Assembly: GCA_029531795.1 (NCBI GenBank)
Contig: JAPEIS010000007.1
Coordinates: 1,488,001-1,552,000, forward strand
Source: Sclerotinia nivalis
Lineage: Eukaryota; Ascomycota; Leotiomycetes; Helotiales; Sclerotiniaceae
Length of the DNA: 64,000 nucleotides
Direction of reading: 5' to 3'
Shown here: in pieces, positions 34,288-46,989 of the stretch
How the letters are laid out: every line of letters starts with the position of its first letter
Position numbering within the stretch: position 1 is the stretch's first letter
Position numbers and translations under genes: made by a program
Notes under the pieces: model-generated
Seen by the model: only the letters and a program-made list of their open reading frames with translations
What the model was told of the DNA's origin: nothing
The model's database searches: none

Positions 34288-37200
34288 CTAAACTCTACCT
34301 TGGTAAACTGGGTTGTCGGATCCCAATAGAGTGTTTCCTCCAGTAGGAACGTTCTTTTGGTTTAAGGCACCACCATTAATGGCACCGTTTGTGGCACCGT
34401 TGCCTTGTAGAACGCCAGGCTGTGCACCAGCGTTACCGAAAGCCACGTCAACTTGTTGATTGAAGCCTTGCTGAGGAAGAGCACCTTGCTGACCATAACC
34501 TTGTTGAGAATAGCCCTGCTGAGCACCTTGATTATAGCCCGATGGACCAGCTGAGGAGTTGGTGTTACCGACATTTTGTGGACCTTTAACACCACCTTGA
34601 GCAACCGAGTGTGGCTTTCTCTTAATCTCCCCTGGGGATGGAATATTGGTAGATTTTTGGGCACTTCCAAGGCTGAAGACCTGTGATTTCCATCGATCAC
34701 CTTGCCTAGCAGAATTCTTGTATTCGGTTGCCTTGGTTGAGATTCCACCTGGTAAGTGGACATTGGGGAACATTGATTCATCCGCTGTCGCAACCATCCT
34801 GAACTCTTTGTCTTTCATAGACTGTTGAGCCTTTTGTGCCCTTTCTTTACCCTTGGTGAGTTCTCGTTGGAAAGCAGAAACGTAGTTGCGATAAATGTTG
34901 GGAACATTTTCTGGGTTGTTCGCCGCCTCCTTTTTAGCTCGGTCGGCTTCAAGCTTGATCTTATATGCAAACGCATCAAGCTCTTCAACCTTCTGCTTGA
35001 TGGCTGCCTCAATAGCCTTTCCAATGGCCTTCGTAAGAGGTTTGATCAAGAAAGACTTTCCAGCAGCGAGCAAAGCCTTATGCTTCGATTGTTTAATCTT
35101 AAGCTTCAACTTCTTAATGTCAACCTTCACACTGTCAACCTTTAAAAAGCTTTGTCGATCTTTATCTTTTGTCGAAACTACAGACAACTTCATCTTGAAA
35201 CTGAGTCCAGAGCCACCGAGGAGGATATCGAGGACGCCCTGGTCTTGGCTGAGTAATGAACTGCCCCTTCTGTTGATGTAATAAGCAACATCCCTCAAAT
35301 CCATTTGAATTCCTTGAACTGCAACCAGAAACGATCCTTTCTTCCCAGCTTCGAGACCCTTGCGACCAAAGCGAATGGTGCTTTCTATATTAAATATTTG
35401 GTCAGTCATTGTTCGAAGAAACAATAGCAAAGGAAATAGCACATACCTTGATGGATTTCGAGAAGGTTCGGCAAAAGGTTGCTGCTCTCAATCACCAGAT
35501 TCTCAATCGCAAATTCCATCTTAGGATCTCTGTATTCGAGTCTAGGGATAGGCATATATCGAATGTCTTCGATAATTGTAGGAATAATGACATTGGACAA
35601 ATCCAGGAGCAAGTGCTTCTTGAATTTTGGCTTGCCATTCTCATCGTTGCCTAAATCATTGAAAAACTTTTGGCACGTTTCCGCAAATCGCTTGTTCTGT
35701 GCATCATTATCGAATTCATTGGCCAAGAACTTGAGTTCATCAACGATGCGATCAGTATGAGGTCTATAACGATCTCTGAGAAGGTAGTTGCCTTTATCGT
35801 AGAGCTCATTCCAATGCTGAGTGGAGTGGTCTTCCATGATATAACCTTGCTCCTTGAGACATCTGCGAATGAAGGAGTTCATTTGCTTGAACCAATTCTT
35901 CAAATCTGGATCTCTATCAGCGTCTCGATAGATAGCATTGATAGAGTCGATAAAATCGTCAGTTGATGTGTAATTTGCAAAGCGCTCGATGAGTGTCTAA
36001 ATTGTGTTAGCCTAGGTACTACTTCTGATTTTTCCATGGAGCTACAAACTTTCAAATCTCTCTCGGCAGCCTTCAGAGAGGTGTCGGCATGTGCGCCCTT
36101 AACTGCTCCGGAACCATGTTGGCCAATATTGTGTGCATGTCCTCCATATTGCACGGCCAGATCGAGAAGAGTGTCGATAGATTGCATATCTGCCCGCAGT
36201 TAGTACCGAAATGAATTGGATAGAAAGTTGAAGGGAAACCTACATTCTGGGTGACCTTGGATCTCCACAACCATCTTCTTAAGTCTGTAGATAAGTTGCC
36301 CACGGCGCTCCTCGGGCATCTTTTGCTGGAGGTAATTCTTAGTTCTATCTCTGGTCTCGCGACCACGTTGCTTTGTCTCCTCAGGGACGTTCTCGGAAGC
36401 ACGTTGCTTCAAGGTGTCAGCACCAGCTTGGGCTCCAGCTTGACCATCAACTCCAGACGCAGCGTTGTATTGTTGATCACGACCAGCCAATTGAGCGGTA
36501 TCTGCTGGATCACGAGAGCCGCTTGGGTGAGCATTTTGACTGGCGGTACCAACAGCATCTCTAACATCGTCTCTACCGACAGGTTGATTCTTTTTGAATG
36601 CCTGCCTCATCTGGTTCTTGATATTACCAGATGAAATATTTGGGCTATCATGCCAGACATTATCATCAGCGGGGTGATCAATTTGGCTCAATTGATCTTC
36701 AGAAGGGTTAACTCTCCCAGCAAAATTAGTAGCTGCATCACCGGCAATATCGCGTAAAAGAACGACAGCATCATTCACTGATTCAAACATTAGTATATGA
36801 CACAGCTCTGACGAATTACAATCACTCACGAAGCTTCCGGAATTGTCCGTTGGTTATGATGAGTTGACCAAGAGTTCTGAGACCCTCCTTTACATCTCTG
36901 CCATGTTGCTGAGCAGTTGTTTGGTCGACTGGAGCTCCTGGAGCTGTTGCTGCTCCACCATCAATCTGCTGACATTGCCAAATGAAATCCTGAAGGAGTT
37001 CGCCATTATTTTTGGTAAGAAGAAGGTATTTCGCCTGTTCGACAACGGAACGAAATTCTTGCATTAAGGTTTTACCTTCATCGGAAAGTTTATCGGGTGG
37101 TGACGCTAGAATATTCAAATGAAGGAAGCTGTTGAGAGCAACATCGACTTGGTCATTCTGCACACGAGAAATTAGTCATTTGCACATACAAACACGGCGA

Positions 37201-37399
37201 TGGAAACAAAGTACTTACATCTGGAACCTTTCCAGCTTGGAATGCTACATGAAATTTATTGTCAGTACATCTGTATTTGAAGATATGCCGGTTTAGGATG
37301 GGAGAGCGAAACAATACCTTTGTAGATTCCGTAAAATTGCAATTTACGTGCGATATCAGCTTCCTTTTGCTCCGGGTTGGTAGGTACGTTGACAGACAT
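34288..37399 (-). CDS. HAM1-like protein (hyphal anastomosis-type)
   Basis: Seven exons, complement(37318..37399, 37219..37244, 36830..37157, 36244..36777, 36050..36189, 35447..35996, 34288..35384), give 918 residues; all introns are 51-76 nt. The start ATG gives MSVNVPTNPEQKEADIARKL. The N-terminal helical block (LNSFLHLNILASPPDKLSDE, FRSVVEQAKYLLLTKNNGEL) and the later RYMPIPRLEYRDPKMEFAIE and RFGRKGLEAGKKGSFLVAVQ segments match the fungal HAM1-like N- and C-terminal domains as I remember them, a family related to lipid-binding BPI-type folds. A disordered Gln/Ala insert sits at residues ~190-270. The last ~110 residues are Gly/Gln/Asn-rich (YNQGAQQGYSQQGYGQQG) and prion-like. Function in this fungus is inferred only from the family name. 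Confidence 0.85.
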
Positions 37400-37780
37400 T
37401 ATTGCGGTTTTGTTGATTAAAACTTGGGTGTTGGGTATCACGAAAGAAAAAGAAAAGTTGCGAAAAACTCGAAAGTAGAAGAGAGAGAGCTTCTATCTAC
37501 TCGAGTGCAATAATAAATATCAAGTATGAGACTTGCAGGAGTTGTAAAAGGACGAATTGTATGATGTCGGGATGGTTTATGAGGTAATGAGGCGTCTTAA
37601 ACTTGATGTTTGTTCGCAAGCAGTAAATTGATTGGCTCTTCTGACGAAACGGAATAAAGGTGAATTCAGACGATGACGATGTTATTTTGAAAGGGAATAC
37701 TAGTATTGATATCAAAACTCCCGAGTATTGGTAGGATGAAAGTTAAGAGTAAGAGTATTTGTTGTGTGTTGTGTGTTGTT

Positions 37781-37824
37781 GTATGGTATGGTATGTATGA
37801 TATGATATGGTATGGTATGGTATG
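37781..37824. repeat. GTATG pentamer repeat
   Basis: Imperfect tandem TATGG/TATGA units in the upstream region of the HAM1-like gene. Confidence 0.8.
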
Positions 37825-38481
37825 TTTGTTGTTTTGATTTTTATCAAGAATATGAGGAAAGGAAGAGAAGAGGAGTTAAAACAATAGTAGGGGAGGGGAA
37901 TTCATTCTTTTATTTGAATCGTACTTACTTGATTTTGTTACCTTGATGATTCCAATTTTACCTTAGCTACGTTCTTGCTTTCTCTTGCTTTCTCTTGCCT
38001 TGTTTTCCTTCCTTTCTATTTCTTGCTTGTCTTCACCTACTAGGTACTTCATCTGATCTGAAGATTTTACCTTGATAGAGCTAATTGAGCTTGAGCCCTG
38101 TTTGTTCTTACCAGGTGAATTAACGTGGCGGATGAGAACAATCGTTTCTTTCCTGTTGCTACGTCACTTTTTTAAGTTTTCTTAGTTAATTAACTAATCA
38201 TTTAATTGGCGGACACTAACGCCACGTCCCGTGCCCTCAACCACTATTACCTTAAGTAGACTAGACTAATGATCTTCAGACGAATTAGTATATAAATTTC
38301 TAGATCTTAATTAAAATTGCATGAACATCTGGATTCTTTCGAAGGCTTTCAACGCGTCATGACTTCATTTTCACGATTATCGGAATTCTCATCCATTCAT
38401 TTATTTTCATCCCCATCCTATTTCGTCCTATTAGATTCCAATGTATTCATACCTACTTAGGTAGCTAATATATCATCAATT

Positions 38482-38534
38482 CCAATGACCCTTCGCTATC
38501 CAATGACCCTTCACTATCCAATGACCCTTCACTA
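38482..38534. repeat. 18-bp minisatellite, three copies
   Basis: The unit CCAATGACCCTTCGCTAT is repeated at 38482, 38500 and 38518, with a G-to-A change in copies 2 and 3. The last copy is one base short. Confidence 0.9.
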
Positions 38535-38581
38535 AAATCACAATTCCATTTCTTTGTCATTACTCTACCACAACCAGCACC

Positions 38582-38620
38582 TTACCTACTACCACTACCA
38601 CTACCACTACTACTGCTCGA
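38582..38620. repeat. CTA/CCA trinucleotide run
   Basis: Tandem CTACCA units followed by CTACTACTG. Reverse-strand frames read it as poly-Val, so that frame is not coding. Confidence 0.75.
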
Positions 38621-39655
38621 CTAAGTAGGTAGTACTCAAACCAAACACCAAAAATCATGCCATTCTCCCTTTTACCATGATTCAAAGGAGAGATCTGACG
38701 TATCCATATCCATAAATGCTTGCATGTCTTAACCAAGAAAATTGACCAAGAAAACACCCCCAGTCGTAGATCTCGCCCTCCCTTGCCAAACCTCAATTTA
38801 ATTTTCGCATCAGCCAATCTACTTCCCCGGAATCCTCTCAGGTACAAATTACTAGGTGCCTACCTAGGTACTCTCACATGATAATTTTAATAGAACCTCC
38901 TGTTATTTTACCTTGGGTACACGAATTATAATCCTCTCTAGGTAGGTAGCTCTCCCGACCAACTCATCCATCAATCATAAACCTCTAGCCCAAGTACATA
39001 TGTACCATATACCTGAGTTCTAACCGCCCACCCATCCAATTTATCCATCGGAACATTTCCTCCTTGCAGCGCAGTCCGGCACTTAATATAACTATATCAA
39101 AATCACACGCCGCTTTTGCATCCAGAACTGTATATGCATGTCCTTCCTCCAAAATCACAACACCTCACCCCAAAACAAAATGACTTCATAATCAATCATC
39201 CTTAATTACCACCAACCCCCAGCCCTTCCTAATCCAGCAATCTCGCTGCCTATCAATTTCCTAACACAGAGACGTACCTACTCTATACTCCGTATTCATA
39301 CATGTCCGAACGCCTTGTAACCAACCAAACCAACGTCTACAACACAAGTACCATTTTTCAAGCTTATTATGAAACTATGAAATTGATTGGCTTATTAATC
39401 ATTGACTTGTTAATACTATTGCTACCTAAATATTTGAGTATCTAGAATCTCGATATGCCTTGCTGGCAATTCCCTAGCGTCAACGATGAAACCTCGCTAT
39501 ATCGATTCATTTGCTCCCAAATTTTACTTCCAAATTTCACTCCCAAATCGCCGATACCTAGGAGGACAGAAATGTTCCTATTCCGCTTCCATTATGCGCC
39601 ATAGATTTACGTCCCTTCCGTAATTGCCTCCCTCTTCAGCGCACCACATGCAACT

Positions 39656-41976
39656 TCAACGTCTTCCTGTCGTACTGGCGTTCTGCGCCGTCTCTAATTG
39701 TTGTTTCCAGATACTGTATAACTCCTTGATCTCTTTCTCCTCCTTCCACTTATCCACGATACCATTCACTTCCTTCTGTCTCTTCTTTGCGCTCATCTTG
39801 TCTCTCTTCGCAAGCTTTCCAATGGCAAGATGACCTTGACTTTCTAGACTGCCGATAACCCATTGGTTGAGTGCGAATTTCAAATGAATAAGTGTATGAG
39901 CATTCTCCGCATTCTCTTTGCACACCCTGCACGAGGAGGTTAGTCTTGAATACGTATTGCAAACATGTAGGTAATAGTGACTTACGAGCCAACCATGAAC
40001 TCTTTGTCTTGGGAAGGCAGAGGCTCATCTCTACTGTTCAAACTCCGGGTATCCTTCTCACAATCAGAATCTTCGTCCTCGTCATCTTCCTCTGTGTCAC
40101 TATCATCCTTTTCTACTTCGGTCAAGCTGTCTTTATAGTAGGCAGAACCTTTCAGTGAAATACCCCACGTTGGTACATGCTTCCTACGATTACATGCCTC
40201 GCATTTAACCTCGCCTAACAGATCGATTGCCTCTCCGGATAGAAGTCTCCTGGTGTGGAACTCTGGACGGGCATAGAGAGCTTTGGTAAAGTCACGAGTC
40301 CATGAAGTAGAAACAAATTTGCTACCGGAAAGCCCACTATACGCATCTTCGAGCTTATTCCACGCTGATTTGTAGATGGGCATAAGATTTTGACTAAAAC
40401 CGGGATTAATTTTGTTTTGAACACACCATTCAACCGCTTCAACGAAATGTTCTTTCAGAGGCTTGTGAGCTGCGGCCGTGAGATGTAGTGGAATCATAGC
40501 GCAATCTGGAACTCCAATAAGACCAGCATCGTCGTCATCCACAAAGTCCGAATCGTACTTATCCTCGTTCTCTTGTAAAGGCTTCTTTGGTGACTTTCGA
40601 ATGCGTGTTTCTTGAACCTCCTCTTCTACTTCTTCATCTTCTTCATCTTCAAAAGTAGTCAATGCGTCACTACCTGAATCATACAAACCACCAACCTCTT
40701 CTTCATCAGACTCGGAATCTGTAAGAATAGGGTTACTTTCTCCAGCACGCTTGCGTTTGAGAATCTCTAATTGCTTCTGCTTGGCAGTTCTATGCTTTTT
40801 GGCGGGAAGTTTTCGCTTGACTTGTGGAGAAGGAGCCGGGCTACCGGATTCAGGGGCCGTCGTCTTAGCTAGCTTAGTCATAGGTGGCAAATCATTATCC
40901 GAGTCGCTCTCGTTCACGACCTTCGTTTTCTTCTCAGGCGACCCAAGATCACTATCCTCATCGTCGGAAATAATCGTCGGACGCTTTCTTTTCATGGGCG
41001 AGGTAGGGGGCTCATCATCTGGGTCATCCGAATCGAGCTCAAACGGAACTTGAGGGATTATCCGTGCTGCCTGTCGACGTCTAGTAGAAGATGGCAGTAT
41101 ATCATCTTCAGAGCCATTGTTGGCCTCCTCACAAGATTTATCACTACTTTGCACTGGTGCAGCTAGCTTTTGACTGAATAGGCCAGGGCGTTGTGAAGGC
41201 TTTGACATTGATGTAAATACGTCATCGTCACTTGTGTCTGATAATGTTACCGATCTTCTCTTCGGAGTACTCTTCGAAGGAGTCGGAGGTTTGGGGCTAT
41301 GGACTAGAGCCTTTGGTGCTCTGCCTCGACTTCCAGAAGAAGGAAGAGGGGCGTTGTATGTGCTTCCGCCTTGTATGAAGCCTCGACCGGTGAGTGAGCG
41401 TCTCCTCGATGAACCGCTTCCAGAACCTCTTCTCGTGGAACCTCTGATATCGACATCCGATTCATCATCCGTGGTTCCTATAGCAGCAAATTCCTTCCTA
41501 TTCTTTTGCAATGGAGTGGTTGCCTCGACTTCAACTGTAGACTCATCTGCCGAATCAGTGGCGTCCTCAACAATCGGTTTCTCCATTTGTGATCCTCGTG
41601 TGCTTTGACGTGAACCGATGACTACTCCAGTATTTACAATAGTGTCGTCTTTCTGCGAGCTTTTCGCAGGCGTTGGTAACGATCCAAAACTGATCTTTCC
41701 ATCTCTCGTATTCTTTCCCTTTCTCTTTCCCCCAGACTTTCCATTAATACCAGAACTTGCTTTCGATGGCGATCCTGAAGACATGCCGCTGCGTGTAACT
41801 CTCCCTCCGCTTCCCACAGATGCACCACCATTCATCTTCTCATATCCGACCTTCGCAGGCGACGGTTTTTGGTTTTTAGTAGGCGAAGCTAAAGGTACCT
41901 CAGCGGAGATCGGATCGAACGTCAAACGTGTTTGTTTTTTTCGCCGCTCCTTTCGTGATATATTCGACGAGCTCAT
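39656..41976 (-). CDS. DUF4211-domain nuclear protein
   Basis: Exons complement(39986..41976, 39656..39926), joined across a 59-nt GTAAGT...TGCAG intron, give 753 residues. The start chosen is the ATG at 41976 (MSSSNISRKERRKKQTRLTF); the frame is open further upstream without an ATG. Residues 1-~450 are disordered, with many Ser/Asp/Glu runs and basic clusters (KRKRP, KKTKV). The C-terminal third is the DUF4211 region: IPLHLTAAAHKPLKEHFVEA, a WC motif, LYARPEFHTRR, and a CEACNRR CxxC pair, then after the intron CKENAENAHTLIHLKFALNQ, which supplies another Cys and His. A zinc site is therefore likely. It probably acts in the nucleus; no biochemical role is known to me. Confidence 0.88.
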
Positions 41977-42644
41977 TGTCGCAATTTCGAATGCTGCGGG
42001 TTTGTTCTGCAATTGTCTCCAACGTTTGATCGTAAGGCTTGCAAGATTGAATGGGAAGGTAAAAGGTGAATCTGGAATTTCGATAGCATATATTAATCGG
42101 CGATAACTATCAAATGTTATTCAGTAACTTGTAAAAAATGGCGAATGCGACTGCGGATGCAAAAATTCCAGATCGTGAGGTGTGTGAAATATTGTAATGG
42201 TTTTGGTACAAACAAAAGTAAAAGAACCACAAAGGCAAAAGTACGCGGGGAACCGCGCCAAAAATCAACCACGAAAGCACGTGCTGATTTTTGATAGTGT
42301 GGGGGATGAACCGCCTTCTCAACGACGAAGTACCTACCTGCCCACGAGTTTCAGCCCTTTTTGGCCATCAAAATTCGCTTTTAAGACGTCGATTACATTT
42401 ACAGAGTAGTTATTCCAGAACCAGGGCTAGAAGGGGTACCTCCTTTTCACAACTTTCTCTTAAGAGAATCGATCATACTACTCATGATCTTAACAGTACT
42501 CGAGAATTGAAAGGAGGATGATGAGCCTACGAAAGGCCTAATTCTCGAGCAAACATATGATAGTTAATGTTCTTCAGATATCAAAACTGAAATTATTGAA
42601 AATACGTTTACTATTTACCTATCCATTGTATAATGAGCCACAGA

Positions 42645-42747
42645 TGGACATTGGGTCGAACAATCCCGACGACCTCGCGCTCGATTCCGAAACCATAAGT
42701 ATGAATCAGAACTTATTAGCATGTATACTCTTCGCAGGTAAGTCTTA
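42645..42747 (+). other. possible small exon, unassigned
   Basis: ATG at 42645 begins MDIGSNNPDDLALDSETISM and runs into a good GTAAGT donor at about 42736. No acceptor downstream gives a convincing continuation. It may be a gene fragment. Confidence 0.2.
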
Positions 42748-44565
42748 AATTCCTTTTCTTCTGAACTGACAGTATACTATTCTGATATCCGTTGCCAAAT
42801 AAAATACAAGGCTCATAGCTCATTGTATTTGATGTTCTCGGTACGGACAAGTCTCCTTTGCCAGAGTCTTGTCATCCAGAACTCATCTGTCTATATGTCC
42901 ATCCGCATCCAAGGAAGGAAGAAAGTCACTGGTCTTGGACTCGGAACTCTACTCGCTTATCGCATGCATAGAATCGGTTGTCATTCCCTACATCTTCATT
43001 TGAACTTGGACAATACAGTAGTATTGTGTATGAAAATTCAGGAGAACATATCTTGTTCCTTTGCTATATGTACGTTAAAGCTTTCTCGTTCCAAGCTGTA
43101 GAGCTCTTATCCTTATTATTGTTTGATGTGATCGGAACACTGAAGTATCCATTCAAGGTTTTCAAAAGGCTTATCCGCATCACCTCATAGTTCCTTCCTC
43201 CCCAAACACCTCCCGCACTGAACTCCTTCTCTCAACACCTTCACACGGAGCTCCCACTTGACCTTATAATTCAACCTATGCACGAATTAAACAAACATTA
43301 CAATCTAGTGCAGTGGTCAAGCTCCTCAGCTTTCACTCCAAACAATGACAATCTCGCTAACATCCAATACCAGCTTTTATTCTTCTCTATGATCTGATTC
43401 ATGTCGTGCGTCAATACCCAATGTTGATATCTTAGCAAGCGTTGTTGTTGTTGTTTACTGATTATAGATTCCCACAGCTTGCTTGCTAATGTCTTATCCT
43501 CCATTAGCAGGTGAGCAATTGGTTGGGGTCGTCGGCCTTTCTGTACTTCGGTATGTTTATATCTTTCTTATCAAATAATGAAGGGGCTTGATCACACACA
43601 ACTTTTTTTGATTGGTTTGACTTGGTAGTCACTGAGAGTGTGGACGACCTCGATAGGGAAGGTACATCTTTAGCGATAAAGTGGACGTCAAAGTTTTGAA
43701 GATTTTACAGGTGTAAGATACTTAGAAGGATACATGTCATATTATGGAAACATTATCATTGGATTTAAGTATTTTCCTTGAGCACTTATTGAGAGAGATA
43801 AGTGGCTGTTGCGGTGTGGAATCGAAAAATGAGAAGGCGTACATAAGTCCCTTTCGGAAACTAGGTTCTAGCATTCAGGAAGTCATGAAAATAATCCGCT
43901 ACCAAAATGATACCTCTCAGATCATTTGAAAGTGCAAACTTACATCAAATTATTTTTGAATTGGTGATTGCTGTCAACTGAGTGGAGATCAACAGGAAAA
44001 ATGTTCATGCAACTTAGTCATTTCTCCTTCAATATGTACTCCTGAATTGTTTTGCATAATTTGATCCTTCCTAAGTACCCCATCACTATCTTCGATACCT
44101 CGAACCTTTTTTAAAATTCCCTTCTAGAAAGTTGGAAGAGATTAATGAACCAATCTATTATTGATGAACTGGGCAAAATGAATCACGGTCGGATATTGAC
44201 ATTGATCACTTGGCTGAAATCATCAGGGTTGTGAAGATTGAACCATATGACTTCAACAGGCTCATTCTTAAGGTTGGTTCTCGTAGGTGAAATTTTTGTA
44301 GGGCGATGGAATGGTTATGGAGTATATGTATATATATGGCTAAGAATGATTTAGGCCGATCACAAATCATCATGGTAGAAGTTGAAAGTATTAGAGAACC
44401 GAGACAGACACACCCTAGGATAATAGACTGCAAGAAAACACTAGACTATAGTCATCGCACATTGACCAGTTATCGAAATTCACCCTCAGCAAGAAGAAGA
44501 GCACCTCTCTCGCCCGCTCCAACCCACCAATATATATCTAAACAACCGAAAAACATATAACTAAT

Positions 44566-44702
44566 AATCCGTTTGGCGCAGTGAGTAGAACGATCACTTA
44601 AACTACTACCTTCAAAGAGAAAGATATTAGCCACAGGCTGCTACAGACCATGCCCCTGGGAGGATGACGCCGGTCGTCCTTTTGCTATTGTGTTCCTTTT
44701 TA
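44566..44702 (+). ncRNA. candidate structured RNA with U6-like blocks
   Basis: TATATAT at 44530-44537 lies about 30-35 bp upstream. TTGGCGCAGTGAG near 44573 matches a Pol III A box. Three blocks follow in the order they have in U6 snRNA: GAACGAT, CAAAGAGAAAGATATTAGC (U6 has CAGAGAAGATTAGC), and CATGCCCCTGGGAGGATGAC (U6 has CATGGCCCCTGCGCAAGGATGAC). An AGGATGAC-GCCG-GTCGTCCT hairpin and TTTT, then TTTTT near 44697, would end it. The blocks are separated by extra bases, so this is not a canonical U6. It could be a diverged U6, a U6 pseudogene or another RNA. Confidence 0.35.
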
Positions 44703-45508
44703 TATATTTGTGTTTTTCTTACAGGCTGAGCCTGAGAGGATGGCTTCATTTCGACCTTTTGCCGTTTTTTTTACTTTTGTATATGTTTAAAGTAGGGGCG
44801 AGAGTAGTATAGATTTTGGGAGAGGGTTGAGAATCGAGATGGACTTTTTGCGAGTTTCTTGTGAGCCCACTTTCAACCAATTCACTTTTATCTGCTAGCA
44901 TATATATCCAATCACCACAATTACGGCAACTAACAAACTGTGATCTTAGAGTAAAAGCTCTAGCACCGTAGCATAGAATCCCTACCAGTTATTGCTAGGG
45001 AACACAATATGATCAGTTGTAGGCGACGTCTACATCAGCAGTACATCCAAATATCGTAATTTGCATCCACGTGGAAAAAAGGAGAGAAAGAATGCGCCTC
45101 AGCAAGTAAAGGGGCATTGGTCGGTTGGAAAAATAATCAAGGAGCGAAAGCCTATGCCTGAACAAATTACATGAATATGATTTTTCGAGTGGAGTACGCA
45201 ATTCGTGGTTCTACCCACGGGTTGTACTCGATATTGAACCCGAATTATCACCCGAGGCCATTTTACGGGCCGGATGTTGCTTCCGCGAGATGTAGAATGA
45301 CCGGACGGCTACGGCTGCCTAGCACTGCGGGTTAAAGAAGTACGCCGGCCTACGATGCTGATGCTGTGGCTGCTAACTGTCTATGTCGCTTGGGTAAGCA
45401 CGACAGCACCCAGCATTGAGATCCAAAGCCCAGATACAGAGTGAACCTAATCACATCACCTGGGACCAACTTGATCCTCGATGTAACTTCACAAAAAACA
45501 CATCACAT

Positions 45509-45530
45509 CAAGCAAGCAAGCAAGCAAGCA
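45509..45530. repeat. (CAAG)n microsatellite
   Basis: Five to six perfect tetranucleotide units. Confidence 0.9.
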
Positions 45531-46249
45531 AAAAGTCTTCAGAAACATAAATATATTGCACTAATGTAATAAACCCCAACTACACCCCTCCAACCACCTC
45601 AAATTCCTCCCACCAAACATAAAATGTCTCCCAAAGGAACCAAACACAAAACTCATCGACGAGTCTCATAGCCAGGATACCTCAAGGAAAAGTCTCGAAG
45701 AATCAAAATCGTGACCCGGGTTTTATTCTTGCTTCACTGTCCACACTTGCTCGCTCTGGGTTGAGACTCGGCAAGCTCTAGCAATATTTTGAAGCGATGG
45801 AGGTTTTTAGTCCTTTTGAGAAAGGATAGATAGATGGGAATGATGATGAGAATGCTGGAAGGGAAAATACCTACCTACCTGTCTTCATTGAAGGCAATCC
45901 ATTTGTGGGAACATGTTCAAAGGGTATCTCGTTGGTTGGAGAGTACTCTGTGCATGAACCAATGAACATTGTATTGTTGATGAGGAGAAACTGATGTACG
46001 AGAAAAATTTCGAGGTTTTCATACGGCTCCTTAGCTTATACGCTAGTAAGAAACTAGCTTAGTTCAGGTACAGCCAATTGGTCAATCCGAAAAAATCCAC
46101 TTCAGCCTCGCCAGCAAGGCATTTCGCGTCATGGCGGGCGAACTTTATCAATAAAGTATCAACTCCCGATTTTACTCTAACTCCCCGGCTACCTCTGCCC
46201 ATAACAATATCCTTTACGCAACTTTTTATTCGCATGCTTGGTACACAAA

Positions 46250-46989
46250 ATGGTATTCCCCCTCATCTCTCCTTTTCATATACGATACTAACAAAATCCC
46301 AGCCAACAAAACGTAAAGATACCTCTGCGCCAGCAGCAGGACCGCGGTCCAAGCTAGCTAAGGAGAATAATATTACCGCGGCGGAAGAAACAGAGATTAA
46401 AGAAGCATTTTCTTTATTTTCGCAGAAGATGGAGGGTGAAAAGGAGGGAGTTGTTGCGATTGGTGATGTGAGGAGAGCGTTGATGTATGTGTTATTCTTT
46501 TACGCTTCGTACAGCGTTCATCTATCCCCTCGGTCCACGAAAGAAAGAAATATGTTGTTGGAAAGTATATACTAACAAGAAAACAGCGCGCTAGGTCTAA
46601 CGCCCACCCCCTCCGAACTGCGCGAATACCACAGCATTCTCGACCCCGAAGACGAAGGCTATACCATCTACCGCCATTTCCTCGCCATTTGCGCCATCAA
46701 ATTTCATTCTCGGACTCGGACATCGGATTCGCATAAAAAGGATGTAGATGATGCGTTTAGGCTTTTTACAAATGCGGGACAGAAGAAGGGCGGAAGTGGA
46801 GGTGGAGAGGATATGGGAAGAATCACACTGGCGACGTTGAAGAGGGTCGCGATGATTTTGAAGGAGGATGTGGATGAGGATTTGTTGACTAGTATGTTGT
46901 TGGAGGCGAATGGGGGTAAAGGGGTAGGGCAGGGGGTGGAGAGGGATGAGTTCGAGGCGGTTATGAGGAGAGCGGGGATGTGGAGGTGA
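46250..46989 (+). CDS. centrin/calmodulin-like EF-hand protein
   Basis: Exons 46250..46252, 46303..46484 and 46587..46989 give 195 residues. The first exon is only the ATG, followed directly by a 50-nt GTATTC...CCCAG intron; the protein then reads MPTKRKDTSAPAAGPRSKLA. EF-hand helices are clear: EETEIKEAFSLFSQKMEGEK, VRRALIALGLTPTPSELREY, DVDDAFRLFTNAGQ, and TLKRVAMILKEDVDEDLLTS. The loops are weak: loop 1 is disrupted (SQKMEGEKEGVVA), loop 2 is DPEDEGYTIYRHF, and loop 3 carries a Gly-rich insert. Calcium binding may therefore be reduced. Overall order matches centrin/Cdc31-like proteins, but it is too divergent to name. Confidence 0.75.

Larger units (their letters stand above)
37400..39655. 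other. 2.26-kb gene-free region with several repeats
   Basis: This is the upstream region of the HAM1-like gene and the downstream region of the DUF4211 gene. It contains a GGTAT repeat (37781-37824), an 18-bp minisatellite (38482-38534) and an ACT/ACC trinucleotide run (38582-38620). No coding sequence was supported. Confidence 0.55.
41977..46249. other. 4.3-kb gene-poor region
   Basis: No protein gene is supported. Fragments near 42645-43190 (for example MDIGSNNPDDLALDSETISM, ending at a GTAAGT) look coding-like but cannot be assembled. It contains the candidate RNA at 44566-44702, an AAGC microsatellite (45509-45530) and a locally GC-richer patch near 45230-45420. Confidence 0.5.

Noticed and set aside
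42823..43190. Plus-strand frames after the possible exon at 42645
   Set aside because: No acceptor joins them in frame to the upstream segment, and none of the three frames resembles a known domain.
43298..43504. 68-codon minus-strand frame with a Gln run
   Set aside because: The Gln run comes from a short GTT repeat, and the flanks have no coding signal.
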